From NCBI GenBank assembly GCA_027450145.1, contig DAIDKH010000004.1, forward strand, positions 1 to 64,000: 64,000 nucleotides of DNA. The letters run 5' to 3'. Made by a program: the position numbers and the translations under genes. Origin of the DNA: Chthonomonadaceae bacterium. Lineage in GTDB: Bacteria > Armatimonadota > Chthonomonadetes > Chthonomonadales > Chthonomonadaceae. Position 1 is the stretch's first letter. Each line of letters opens with the position of its first letter. Positions 18,580 through 27,015 of the stretch are shown here, in pieces. Under the pieces are notes generated by a model. That model was not told the DNA's origin, searched no databases, and worked only from the letters and a program-made list of their open reading frames with translations.

Positions 18580-19857
18580 TCATAAAATTGTTGAATTTGT
18601 TGGTGTCGGGTGTAGAGAATCACGGCGTTCCTGCAGAAAGCGTACTTCTGCGCCCTGAGTGGTAAGTTGCATTGCTCTATCGTAGGCAGCTGCGGCTTCC
18701 TCCACACAACCGGTGCGGCGCAATAGCTCGGCCCGCGACGAGTGAAGAAGGTAATAGTCTTCCAGAACGCCTTGCGAACAAATCTCGTCAAGAAGCGCGA
18801 GGCCAACCGCCGGCCCATCACGCATGGCTACCGCTACCGCTCTGTTCAACGCAATTACGGGGGAAGGATCCGCTAACACCAGTCGATCGTAGTACGCGAC
18901 GATTGAGGCCCAATCTGTTTCCTTTGGGCTGAAAGCGCGAGCGTGCACCGAAGCGATTGCAGCCTGAAGCCAATAGACCGAAGGGGTTGGCTCCTGAATA
19001 TCTGTTTCCAAGAGTGCTAGTGCTTCTTCTATGAATTTACGGTCCCAAAGTGAACGGTCTTGGTCATCCAGCAGAATGATATTGTTATCGCGATCTGTGC
19101 GTGCCAACCGCCGTGACTCGTGCAGAAGCATGAGTGCCAACAGGCCCCTGCTGTCGCAGTCCGGCATTAAGTCGTTAAGAAGTCGGGCCAGGCGTATGGC
19201 TTCTGCGCACAGGTCGCCACGAGTAAGGGCGTCGCCGTTCGTGGCAGAATAGCCTTCATTAAAGACCAGGTAGATGACCCGCCGTACGACGTGTTGACGC
19301 TCGACCAGTTCCTCGCCAGAGGGTATTCGGAAAGGTATGCGAGCATTGCGAATTTTGGACTTGGCGCGCACTATTCGCTGCGCTATTGTGGACGTTGAGC
19401 ACAAAAAGGCTCTCGCTATCTCTTCGGTACTTAACCCGCAGACCTCCCGCAGGGTGAGGGCCATGTTCGCTGATGTAGATAGAGATGGATGGCAGCAGGT
19501 AAAAATAAGGCGCAAAGTATCATCGTCTATCTCTTCGGTTTGAAAGTCCTCATGGACTAGCTGAAGTCGATCGCTTTCACTTGCCAGTTGCGGCAACAGG
19601 TCTCGAAACCGGGTCTCCTTTCTCAGCGCATCAATCGCTCGAAAGCGGCCAGTGGAGATCAACCACGCACAAGGATTGTGTGGCACCCCGGAAACTGGCC
19701 ATTGTTCCAACGCAATAGCAAATGCCTCATGCATCGCCTCTTCAGCAAGATCAAGATCACCCAGTAGTCGCACCAATGTAGCAAAAACGCGGCGTGAATG
19801 GCGCGAGTACATCCGCTCTAACTCGAGTCTAACTTCGTGTTCAGATATGTCTCGCAT
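18580..19857 (-). CDS. ECF42-type RNA polymerase sigma factor with long C-terminal extension
   Basis: The 425-residue protein starts with sigma region 2 ('LLGDLDLAEEAMHEAFAIAL...PHNPCAWL'), then region 4 ('MALTLREVCGLSTEEIAR...STIAQRIVRAKSKIR'), and continues with a long helical, TPR-like extension ('YLVFNEGYSA', 'LLHESRRLAR', 'ALNRAVAVAMRDGP', 'AAAAYDRAMQL'). That extension, more than 200 residues long, is typical of the ECF42 group, which has no anti-sigma factor and is regularly encoded beside DGPF proteins, as here. It should direct transcription of the genes that follow. I use the start at 19857 since GGGGAC and GGCAG precede it; the frame stays open upstream to 19923. Confidence 0.87.
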   Translation of the reverse strand: MRDISEHEVRLELERMYSRHSRRVFATLVRLLGDLDLAEEAMHEAFAIALEQWPVSGVPHNPCAWLISTGRFRAIDALRKETRFRDLLPQLASESDRLQLVHEDFQTEEIDDDTLRLIFTCCHPSLSTSANMALTLREVCGLSTEEIARAFLCSTSTIAQRIVRAKSKIRNARIPFRIPSGEELVERQHVVRRVIYLVFNEGYSATNGDALTRGDLCAEAIRLARLLNDLMPDCDSRGLLALMLLHESRRLARTDRDNNIILLDDQDRSLWDRKFIEEALALLETDIQEPTPSVYWLQAAIASVHARAFSPKETDWASIVAYYDRLVLADPSPVIALNRAVAVAMRDGPAVGLALLDEICSQGVLEDYYLLHSSRAELLRRTGCVEEAAAAYDRAMQLTTQGAEVRFLQERRDSLHPTPTNSTIL

Positions 19858-20145
19858 CTGCCTTTGTCCCCGAATCACCCTATTGGCGCGAAGCAACCGC
19901 ACCACCCAAATCGCTAACGTCAATCGTAAACACTACAAGGTGCCAGTCCACTCATAATTTGTCGTGTCTACAAGGAAGCCAAATGTAATGACCTACGCTG
20001 TATTATAGAATTATTCGCGCTTATTTTACCTCTAATATTGCGACAATGCTGCCGTACTAGATTGTATGCACGTCTTGCCTTGCTGCTAAGCGGGCACATT
20101 GCGGGTATTCTCAAAATATCCTTGCTCGTGTACAGGAGTTGTTTT

Positions 20146-21681
20146 ATGCGAGACCTGCTGTTTACGTCGGCTGTGTGCATTGCCAACATTGCCGCGTGTA
20201 TTGTATCTGTGCCGGCACGTGCTCAATTACAAGTTACTCCAGCCACAACCAGGGCCACTGTTTCGTGGGCAACCGTCCTCCGCAAGTCTGTTACAACGCC
20301 CACCCTGCAGGTCGTGGTTAATCCACTGCTTCGGCCGTCGTCTCCCATTAGCCACCGGGCATTTGCCGCACTGAGCCATCTGGGCGCAAACTATGTGCGG
20401 TTTGTACCGTGGCTACCCTATCCACGCCTGGCAGTTGCAGAGCTAAAGCCCCCTGCAAATGGCAAAACCTACTGGAACTTCAGCCTCATTGACCCGATGG
20501 TGAAGGCGTTTATGAAGGCGACTAAGGGACGTCCTGTCATCATGAATTTCAGCACCGTACCAGAGTGGATGTTCACAACTCCTTCCCCGGTCGCATATCC
20601 CAAAGATCCCAATCAGGTAACCTGGAACTACGAGCAGGGAACGGAACTAACGGATACCAGCTTAAACACCATAGCAGACTACTATGCGCGGTTAGTGAGT
20701 TGGTATACACGCGGCGGATTTAAGGACGAGTACGGTCACTGGCACCATTCGGGTTATCATTATCACTTTGCATGGTGGGAAGTTCTTAATGAGGTCGATG
20801 CTGAACACCACATGAATGTGCAGGAGTATTCTCGCTGGTACGATGCGATCACGGCTGCAATCCACAAGGTCTCTCCAAACACAAAGTTTGTAGGTATTGC
20901 GTTGGCCGGTACATCCAACTGGAATCCGGACGATCTCGGCTGGTTCTCGTACTTCATCAAACATCGCCATCACGCGCGCGGGATACCGATAAATATGATT
21001 TCGTACCACTTCTACGCAAGCCCGCCAGCAAATTCACCCGCCGCAAAGTGGCCCGGAATAGTATTCAAACAAGCGGACGGGTTTTTAGAACATGTTCAAG
21101 AAATCCAAAACGTTCGCCGCCAGTTTAATCCGTCCGTTCAAACCGACATCGATGAGATTGGCACCATGATGCCTAACGACAATGGTGCAGCGGAAGTAAA
21201 ATCGCTTCTAGGCCCTAGTTCCTACTGGAATTTGAGCGGCGCCATGTTCGCGTATCTTTTTGGAAACCTGGCCGCGCAGGGAATACAGATCGCGGGTGAG
21301 AGTCAGTTGATTGGCTATCCAAGCCAGTTTCCCAGCGTTTCCATGGTCAATTGGCAAACTGGTGTACCCAATGCGCGTTTCAGAGTATTAGAACTTCTAC
21401 ACGATAATTTTCGACCCGGAGACGAAATTGTCCGCTCAACAACCAGCAATCCAAATGTCTATGTACAGGGCTTCGTAACTCCTAACGGTGCGCGAAAGGT
21501 ACTGCTCGTAAACAAAAGGAATAGACCTGTGGCCATAAGCCTGTCACACGCGGCTGGCGGCACCGAAGAGTGGGTGGACGAGGTGACAGCCAGCAGCCGT
21601 CCGTCTTACCACACCCTCAAGAGCGATGTCGTTCAATTGGGTGGTCTTGCGGTCTCGGTCGTAACACTCGCCCGAGGGTAA
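20146..21681 (+). CDS. Secreted GH39-like (clan GH-A) glycosidase
   Basis: The 511-residue protein has a signal peptide (about 1-27, ending 'VPARAQ'). It then shows a GH39-like TIM barrel with 'LGANYVRFVPW', the acid/base E216 in 'WWEVLNEVDAEH' and the nucleophile candidate E337 in 'QTDIDEIGTM', followed by a small beta domain at the C-terminus. GH39 members act as beta-xylosidases or iduronidases; the exact substrate cannot be read here. AGGAG lies 7 bases before ATG 20146, which excludes a longer in-frame start. Confidence 0.78.
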   Translation: MRDLLFTSAVCIANIAACIVSVPARAQLQVTPATTRATVSWATVLRKSVTTPTLQVVVNPLLRPSSPISHRAFAALSHLGANYVRFVPWLPYPRLAVAELKPPANGKTYWNFSLIDPMVKAFMKATKGRPVIMNFSTVPEWMFTTPSPVAYPKDPNQVTWNYEQGTELTDTSLNTIADYYARLVSWYTRGGFKDEYGHWHHSGYHYHFAWWEVLNEVDAEHHMNVQEYSRWYDAITAAIHKVSPNTKFVGIALAGTSNWNPDDLGWFSYFIKHRHHARGIPINMISYHFYASPPANSPAAKWPGIVFKQADGFLEHVQEIQNVRRQFNPSVQTDIDEIGTMMPNDNGAAEVKSLLGPSSYWNLSGAMFAYLFGNLAAQGIQIAGESQLIGYPSQFPSVSMVNWQTGVPNARFRVLELLHDNFRPGDEIVRSTTSNPNVYVQGFVTPNGARKVLLVNKRNRPVAISLSHAAGGTEEWVDEVTASSRPSYHTLKSDVVQLGGLAVSVVTLARG

Positions 21682-21878
21682 TGGCACACCAACGGGGTAT
21701 GATCCCTGCTAGAGCGGGCAACGTTCCTGACGTTCAGCTGCTCTCGCAGGGGGGTTACGGCCTATCTGCGCACTGGTGTTAAAAAGCAGCGACATACCCT
21801 AACTGCCAGCAATGTGTGGGAGCAGATTCAGGCTACGTTACCTACCGTGTCAAAACAGCCATGAACGGCAACAGTAAC

Positions 21879-21909
21879 TTGACGAACGCGGCTTTACGCA
21901 TGGTATACT
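21879..21909 (+). promoter_or_regulatory. Promoter of tRNA-Ala with extended -10
   Basis: TTGACG (21879-21884) and TATACT (21904-21909) are separated by 19 bases, and the -10 is preceded by TGG, giving the extended -10 form TGnTATACT. The tRNA begins 11 bases downstream. The long spacer is offset by the extended -10. Confidence 0.6.
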
Positions 21910-21920
21910 AAGTGAGTTGT

Positions 21921-21993
21921 GGGGCTGTGGCTCAGTTGGGAGAGCGCCTCGTTCGCATCGAGGAGGTCAGCGGTTCGAATCCGCTCAGCTCCA
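21921..21993 (+). tRNA. tRNA-Ala (anticodon CGC)
   Basis: A 73-base cloverleaf: acceptor GGGGCTG with CAGCTCC (one G-U pair), D arm GCTC..GAGC, anticodon stem CCTCG/CGAGG around TTCGCAT (anticodon CGC), T arm AGCGG/CCGCT around the TTCGAAT loop, discriminator A. CCA is not encoded. The 3' 43 bases are repeated imperfectly at 23692-23734, so this gene appears to serve as an integration site. Confidence 0.95.
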
Positions 21994-22433
21994 TTTTATA
22001 GCATTCCGTAGGTTGAAATTGGCGATTGCCGTGCCTCTCTGGCCTCAACAGAGAGGGAAAAATGACAGATTCACAACCACGATCGTGCAAACATGGGTTG
22101 TCTGCATTTAACCTAGGAAACCTCAGTTCGACGCACATATAGTTGTACCTTTTCCACAAAATTGCTGTGTGTCCGCCTCCAATGTTCCGATCAGGGCGCA
22201 CGGTTAAACAGTAATTCCTCTGGTTGCTTGGTAAACGGGCCCCTGGATCAACAAAGCTGCAGCGCTGTTACTCGTACGACAGGTGACAGCCAATAAGGAG
22301 TCCTATGCCTAAGACCGCTCTATATGCACCCCGGAATGGCTCATCCGTAACGTTTTCCATCTGAACCTGCAAATAGGGTGTACAATGGGAACACAATATG
22401 GCAAAGTATCATAAGTAAGAGGAGAAACATTCT
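21994..22433. other. Left part of the tRNA-Ala islet, no gene seen
   Basis: No convincing gene is present. CCTCTCTG (22034-22041) pairs with CAGAGAGG (22049-22056) and could end tRNA transcription, though there is no T run after it. AGAGGAG at 22417-22423 is the ribosome site of the antitoxin gene. Confidence 0.4.
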
Positions 22434-22715
22434 ATGTCCAGAGCCGTCGCACAGAAGGAATCGCGCTTGTCTATCCGCGCCTCGGAGCCGGAAAAGGCTC
22501 TCCTACGGCAAGCCGCGCAAGCGCGGCACATGAACACAAGCCAATTCGTACTACAGGCGTCCTTAGACGCCGCACGCGCTATTCTGGTTGACCAAACCGA
22601 ATTTCGCCTACCGCCGGAGCAGTGGAAAGCGTTTTGCGACCGCTTGGACGAGCCAGCCAAGTCCATCCCTGCGCTACGCAAGTTGTTCAGCGAGGAAGAG
22701 CCTTACCATGCCTGA
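22434..22715 (+). CDS. DUF1778 (TacA-like) antitoxin
   Basis: The 93-residue protein has an N-terminal ribbon-helix-helix ('ESRLSIRASEPEKALLRQAA...NTSQFVLQASLDAA') and a C-terminal tail ending 'WKAFCDRLDEPAKSIPALRKLF', which is the standard DUF1778 layout. The tail should bind and neutralise the GNAT toxin, and the N-terminus should bind the promoter as an autorepressor. It overlaps the toxin gene by eight bases. Lies inside the segment flanked by tRNA-Ala repeats. Confidence 0.9.
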   Translation: MSRAVAQKESRLSIRASEPEKALLRQAAQARHMNTSQFVLQASLDAARAILVDQTEFRLPPEQWKAFCDRLDEPAKSIPALRKLFSEEEPYHA

Positions 22716-23229
22716 ACCGGAGGAGTCGCTTAACTCTCCGGTTCTACTCACGAAAGCCCATGATATCTCCGGGTTTGATTGTGGCAAGCCGCCGCTTAAT
22801 GATTTTCTCACGAAATACGCCCTGCAAAATCAAGCAAGCGGCGGAGCTAGAACGTACGCTTTGACACGCGGAAACCTCGTCATCGGCTATTTCAGCCTTG
22901 CGCCTGCGTCGATCTTACCTGAAGACGTCCCTGCACGCGTGATGAAAGGCCAGGGACGTTACCCCGTTCCGGTCGTGCTCATGGCAAGGTTTGCAGTTGA
23001 CCACACCCAACAGGGAAGAGGATATGGCAAGGCTCTTTTCCGCGATGCGCTCCGCCGGGCGCTCGCAGGATCGGAAGCCATTGGCGGACGAGCCTTCCTC
23101 GTCCATGCGAAAGATGAGGAGGCGCGTGCCTTCTATCTGAAATACGGCATGGAGGAATCCCCCACCAATTCCCTGCATCTCCTCCTGCTCTTTAAGGACA
23201 TTCGGCAGTCGCTTGAAGCCGCCGAATAA
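22708..23229 (+). CDS. GNAT-family (TacT-like) toxin
   Basis: The 173-residue protein is a GNAT acetyltransferase with the acetyl-CoA loop 'HTQQGRGYGKALFRDA' (R/Q-x-x-G-x-G/A form), 'FDCGKPPLNDFL' near the start and 'FYLKYGMEE' near the end. These are features of TacT/AtaT-type toxins that acetylate the amino group of charged tRNAs and block translation. The ATG at 22708 overlaps the antitoxin stop and follows GAGGAAGAG; longer in-frame starts upstream are inside the antitoxin gene and unlikely. Confidence 0.9.
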   Translation: MPEPEESLNSPVLLTKAHDISGFDCGKPPLNDFLTKYALQNQASGGARTYALTRGNLVIGYFSLAPASILPEDVPARVMKGQGRYPVPVVLMARFAVDHTQQGRGYGKALFRDALRRALAGSEAIGGRAFLVHAKDEEARAFYLKYGMEESPTNSLHLLLLFKDIRQSLEAAE

Positions 23230-23437
23230 CGATGCCATACCGATAGCGAGTGTATATCGAGCAGTATGCAGGATGCAATCTGCCGGCTATCGTACAGACC
23301 TTCTCTCACATATCGCTGCTATCACCTAATCCGTCGCATTGTGTGTTCTGTAGCAGCAATCTCTTTCCTCAAAAACTGTCTTCGACGGCAACAACAATAT
23401 CCGCAATCTCCTGTATATCGTTTCGATTTCGTTCCAC

Positions 23438-23569
23438 ATGGTACGCATTGCAGCGGCCCTGCAAGAGCGCATTGACGGCGCGGCCAAACGGCTAGGCATC
23501 AGCAGAAGCACCTTTATCGTGTCCAGTTCATCAGAGCGCCTGGAACCATCGGACTCCGGCGAACACTAA
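23438..23569 (+). pseudogene. Remnant of a CopG/RHH-type antitoxin
   Basis: A 43-residue reading frame encodes 'MVRIAAALQERIDGAAKRLG' followed by 'ISRSTFIV' and then a short polar tail to a stop. The first 28 residues match the ribbon-helix-helix pattern of CopG-type antitoxins (strand, helix, 'G-x-S-R-S' turn, start of helix 2). Helix 2 is cut short, so it is probably a decayed antitoxin. No toxin frame follows. It lies in the tRNA-Ala islet, 209 bases after the TacT-like gene. Confidence 0.4.
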
Positions 23570-23691
23570 CTCTCCGGCACAATGAGATTGGCGAGTGCAC
23601 CACTGAGCGCACAGTTTCGCAATACCAGGGACGCTAACGAAGCGTGTTTGAAATGGAAATGTAGGCGAACAATATAAAAACCGAGCAACTT

Positions 23692-23734
23692 GTTCGCGTC
23701 GAGGAGGTCAGCGGTTTGAATTCGGTCAGCTCCA
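23692..23734 (+). repeat. Imperfect copy of the tRNA-Ala 3' end (att-like)
   Basis: These 43 bases match tRNA-Ala 21951-21993 at 39 positions, from the anticodon loop to the discriminator base. The four differences fall at 23698, 23717, 23722 and 23725 and disturb the T arm, and the 5' half of a tRNA is absent, so it is not a functional gene. It fits the second attachment site left by integration into tRNA-Ala. Confidence 0.75.
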
Positions 23735-23916
23735 TCTGCTCAAGCAATGGTTCACCGCTTGCAAAATTCTTTGTTTCAAGAACATTTATCGTACTTCAAT
23801 AAGGTTACTGCGGTGAAACCGTAGGGGGATTTCGCATGTGGTTTAGCACGTCTGCGCCGGCTAGGTATGCGCCGTGGATTCATGCCCCATCCTTCAACAC
23901 AACCTGTAAATTAACA

Positions 23917-24153
23917 TCAAATTGGCCCCTTGTCCAACAGGTCGTGAAAGGTATGCGCCTCCACAGTGGCAAGGAGAATTCCCGGCACGTGAACGCCGCA
24001 CTTTCGCCGTAACTCAATAGAGTGCGCAGCAAGCACTTGCATGGCCATCTCGCAGGCAATTGCTTCGTCGCGCACAGTCGATTCCGTGGTTGCTGGATGA
24101 TATTGAATGGTTACCGTGCGATCTACAAACTTAATAGAAATGCCCTCTGCCAT
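23917..24153 (-). CDS. Small hypothetical protein
   Basis: I do not recognise this 78-residue reading frame. It has a plausible amino-acid balance ('ISIKFVDRTVTIQYHP', 'EAIACEMAMQVLAAHSIELRRK') and suggests a beta-alpha fold, but there is only a weak ribosome site and no supporting neighbour. It lies just outside the right tRNA-like repeat and could also be a non-coding open frame. Confidence 0.35.
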   Translation of the reverse strand: MAEGISIKFVDRTVTIQYHPATTESTVRDEAIACEMAMQVLAAHSIELRRKCGVHVPGILLATVEAHTFHDLLDKGPI

Positions 24154-24734
24154 CGCAAGCGTTTTCCTTTCAATCTACCAGGCCACGTCACGACCATCGG
24201 CCAAGTCAACCATCCTCAACGTAATGCGAAACAAGAGACTATCTCATATTACCGCAGAAAACTCGGGCACGCGAGCGACTGAGGGATAGTCCCCGCGAAC
24301 ATTGATGTGTACCTACCTGGGAACATTAGTACAAGCGGGTGCGAGGTCTATAGTGTGCGGTCAAGAAGCAAACGTTCAACTGATCTAGAGCGGATCATAT
24401 AGGTGATCTCAATCGCAACGCCAAAGCAACCTAGTAAAAACGGCTGTTGCCCTACGATTTAAAAAACAATGCGAGTCTGCGGCAGGTACGCATAAGGTCA
24501 CAGTCCAGTGGCCATATTAAGAGTTTTCAATTGAACGGCGCCGTTCGTAGGTCATGGGAAACGCGCAATCGGTGATTGGTGCCGCCAGGGCATTTGCCTG
24601 GAACAGAACGGCACGTAAATTCTGTTCCAGGCTCATGGTCTCCATTGTCTTTTCACAGAGTGATAATCTACCGCAACAGTATTAGTATCCCCTGTCCCCC
24701 GACGGTTAGCTGGGTTCTGCACTAACCAGAGGGA
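24154..24734. other. Intergenic stretch with one long perfect inverted repeat
   Basis: No gene is seen. GCCTGGAACAGAA (24596-24608) pairs perfectly with its complement at 24620-24632 around an 11-base loop. It lies 102 bases downstream of the PEP-CTERM-like gene. Neither side has a T run, so terminator function is uncertain. Confidence 0.45.
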
Positions 24735-25406
24735 CTATGCTCGCATCAATCGCCGGCGAAGTACCATAACGCTCCCACCCAGCCCGTAAACCGCTAGAGC
24801 GGGAAGAGTGCCTAGCTCTGGTACTGCGATCGTGAACTGCCCACTATGTTGGAAATTGAATGACCCGCCATCAGCGTTCCATTGGAAATTACCCGTAAGC
24901 AATCCAGGACCACTAAAGTCACCCCAATTTGTGTCCTTTACATTAAAGGCCCAAGGAGTTTGCAAACCCGCGACAGGGCTGACCGCCTCAATTGCTGAAT
25001 TGTTATTGAAAGTTGAAGCTGTAGTTGATCCTTGGAGTGATTCGTTGCCGGTCGTTAAGCCCGTAGGGTTAGTCAGTGTTCCATTAAGCCTCACCCATTC
25101 GTACCCATGACCAACCCAGGATCCGAAATTGTAATTGTTACTTACGTTGAGGCTGCCAGAACCAGTGAAAGCACCAACAATGTTAATACTGTCGTAATTG
25201 TTCAACACGGTTTGGGTCGCAGACCCAACGAAAGTTCCCGTACCCAGATTGCAATTTACCTGCACAATGCCTGGTAATGGATTTAGATCAAGTGGGGAAT
25301 TATCTGCAACCCCACATAGGGTAAGTGATGTTCCCTGCGCCACGGCAAGGTTGCACGCACACAGAAGAGAAAGCGCGAACAACATACTCAAATAGTTAAC
25401 TTTCAT
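24735..25406 (-). CDS. Secreted protein with PEP-CTERM-like sorting signal
   Basis: The 223-residue protein has a signal peptide (about 1-23, ending 'NLAVAQ') and a Gly, Ser, Thr and Asn-rich middle with few charged residues, typical of exopolysaccharide-associated surface proteins. Its C-terminus has the three-part layout of PEP-CTERM proteins: 'VPELGTLPALAVYG', a hydrophobic helix, then 'LRRRLMRA'. The motif reads P-E-L instead of P-E-P. In PEP-CTERM systems an exosortase cuts at this site. No exosortase gene is in the window. The gene lies in the accessory region and has no close partner. Confidence 0.7.
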   Translation of the reverse strand: MKVNYLSMLFALSLLCACNLAVAQGTSLTLCGVADNSPLDLNPLPGIVQVNCNLGTGTFVGSATQTVLNNYDSINIVGAFTGSGSLNVSNNYNFGSWVGHGYEWVRLNGTLTNPTGLTTGNESLQGSTTASTFNNNSAIEAVSPVAGLQTPWAFNVKDTNWGDFSGPGLLTGNFQWNADGGSFNFQHSGQFTIAVPELGTLPALAVYGLGGSVMVLRRRLMRA

Positions 25407-25717
25407 TATAATTGTACCTTTTCTTACTTCGGAACATTGTAAAACGTACCTACGAGAACCCTTTTATCGGGGACTTAGGAACTCAGTACCAATAACTTTA
25501 AAAAACGCGGCAGATGTTGTGTATACAATACCAACAATGAACTAATTACAGCAGTAAAACAGATGAAGACACACGTGGATTTGCATTATTTGTGCCAACG
25601 GAAGCATTACCCTCATTTTAAAATTGCTCGGGATCGCAGTGTGCACAAACAATCCGTTCGGGAAGCTGGTGTTAGAATCAAGCCTGCAAATGGCACCAAT
25701 GATAAATCTCTACTCGG

Positions 25718-25978
25718 ATGTTGCAGAATAATGAGATCGGTCCGATCGAGGAAGAAAGTCGGGTAGCACGTAAACGCCGCATGACGCTTGGCGACCAAAC
25801 AGCAAGCCTGTACCGTTACGCAGTGCAGCTGCAGCGCTACAGGCGAACCGAAACCCTCGAGTTACGGCTTAAAAGGCGCGCATCACCTGGGCGGCTTACA
25901 AGCGAGGCGTCACTCCACTACTTAATAAAAAAAGCACCACCGAACGCCGTTAAGGTAAGGCTGAACTTGCAGGGTTAA
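25718..25978 (+). CDS. Doubtful small basic protein
   Basis: An 86-codon frame encodes a strongly basic protein ('VARKRRMTLGDQTASLYRYA', 'YRRTETLELRLKRRASPG'). I do not recognise it. The only real support is a good terminator 13 bases after its stop codon, which suggests that something on this strand is or was transcribed. There is no clear ribosome site, so it may be the 3' part of a broken gene. Confidence 0.28.
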   Translation: MLQNNEIGPIEEESRVARKRRMTLGDQTASLYRYAVQLQRYRRTETLELRLKRRASPGRLTSEASLHYLIKKAPPNAVKVRLNLQG

Positions 25979-25991
25979 GAGCTTTAGGAGC

Positions 25992-26020
25992 GCCTGCTAC
26001 CCATCAAAATGGGAGCAGGC
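25992..26020 (+). terminator. Terminator hairpin in accessory region
   Basis: GCCTGCT-A-CCCAT pairs with ATGGG-AGCAGGC around CAAA (one bulged A), followed by ACTATTTT. Confidence 0.65.
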
Positions 26021-26379
26021 ACTATTTTGCCATTTCCAACTTCCGCGCTAGTGGAGTTGCAGCAGCGCACCGCTTTATCGAGTAGCTCGTGGATTCCATT
26101 AAAACGAAGCCCTAATTGCCCTGCCATGCCGCCGCTGAAACGAGACATCGACGGGCCCACCGTATGCAGCTATTTGAATTGACCGACTTGTCCGCGGTGT
26201 GATAGCCAACAGAAATTGCCCGATTGAAGGACGGGGAATAACACCCGCCTGGAACTGGAAGCGGTAGGCTAACACCGATGCGCTGCCCGTCTAAGGCACT
26301 GAACATTGGATAGGTTCGTTTTATTTATTATCAAGATCATGCATGACTTTCGGTTGGCGGTGGTGAACACTATTGAACA

Positions 26380-26970
26380 ATGATTACAGGAGAACGAAAA
26401 GGTCAAATTGATCGCATCTGGGATGCGTTCTGGTCTGGCGGCATCGCCAACCCGCTCGAGGTGATGGATTAGATCACCTATCTGCTCTTTATCAAGCGGC
26501 TCGATGAGCTGCACACCGCTCAAGAGAAGAAGGCTAACCGCCTCAATTGCCCACTCGAAAAAAGCATCTTTCCGGATGACGCTACTGCGACAGGGATTTC
26601 TCACGAAAACCTGCGCTGGTCGCGGTTCAGGCATTTGGACCCGAAGACCATGTACGAAACGGTCGGTGAAAGCGTCTTTGCCTTCATTCGCAACCTACAA
26701 AGCGAACGTGAAGACTCGACCTATGCCCGCCACATGAAGGACGCGCGCTTCACGATCCCCACGCCCGCTCTCCTGGCCCGCGTCGTTGATATGCTCGATC
26801 AAGTTCCTGTGGAGGACCGCGACACCAAAGGTGATGTCTATGAGTATATGCTCGGCAAGATCGCCAGCGCCGGGCAGAACGGCCAGTTTCGCACGCCGCG
26901 CCACATCATTCGGCTGATGGTTGAGATGACGGCCGCGCAGGCACAACCCGTGAAGGTTTCCACTTCGTGA
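26380..26970 (+). pseudogene. hsdM: Broken type I restriction-modification methyltransferase gene (hsdM remnant)
   Basis: Read from ATG 26380, the frame encodes the N-terminal helical domain of HsdM ('GQIDRIWDAFWSG', 'ITYLLFIKRLDELHTAQEKK', 'GDVYEYMLGKIASAGQNGQFRTPRHI'). Two defects show that it is dead. An in-frame TAG at 26470-26472 replaces the Gln codon expected before 'ITYLLF' (CAG to TAG). The gene also stops at 26970, just where the catalytic methyltransferase domain with its SAM and NPPY/F motifs should begin. No hsdS or hsdR is nearby. It lies beside an ATPase/nuclease pair, so the area may be an old defence island. Confidence 0.85.
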
Positions 26971-27015
26971 GGTGGCATAGCAAACCCTGGCTATTTATCG
27001 AGGCTTAAGAATGCC

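Larger units (their letters stand above)
25407..26379. other. Long accessory stretch with little coding evidence
   Basis: Apart from a doubtful small gene at 25718-25978 and the terminator after it, I see only short open frames without ribosome sites. The right half, up to the hsdM remnant, contains a 64-codon minus-strand frame at 26112-26306 that I do not trust. The segment looks like decayed DNA. Confidence 0.35.

Noticed and set aside
22588-22707. Longer N-terminus for the GNAT toxin
   Set aside because: The extra 40 codons lie inside the antitoxin gene in another frame; ATG 22708 has a ribosome site and the family N-terminus.
25563-25766. 67-codon plus-strand frame
   Set aside because: No ribosome site, odd composition, no neighbour support; it overlaps another doubtful frame.
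26112-26306. 64-codon minus-strand frame
   Set aside because: No recognisable motif or ribosome site in a stretch that appears decayed.
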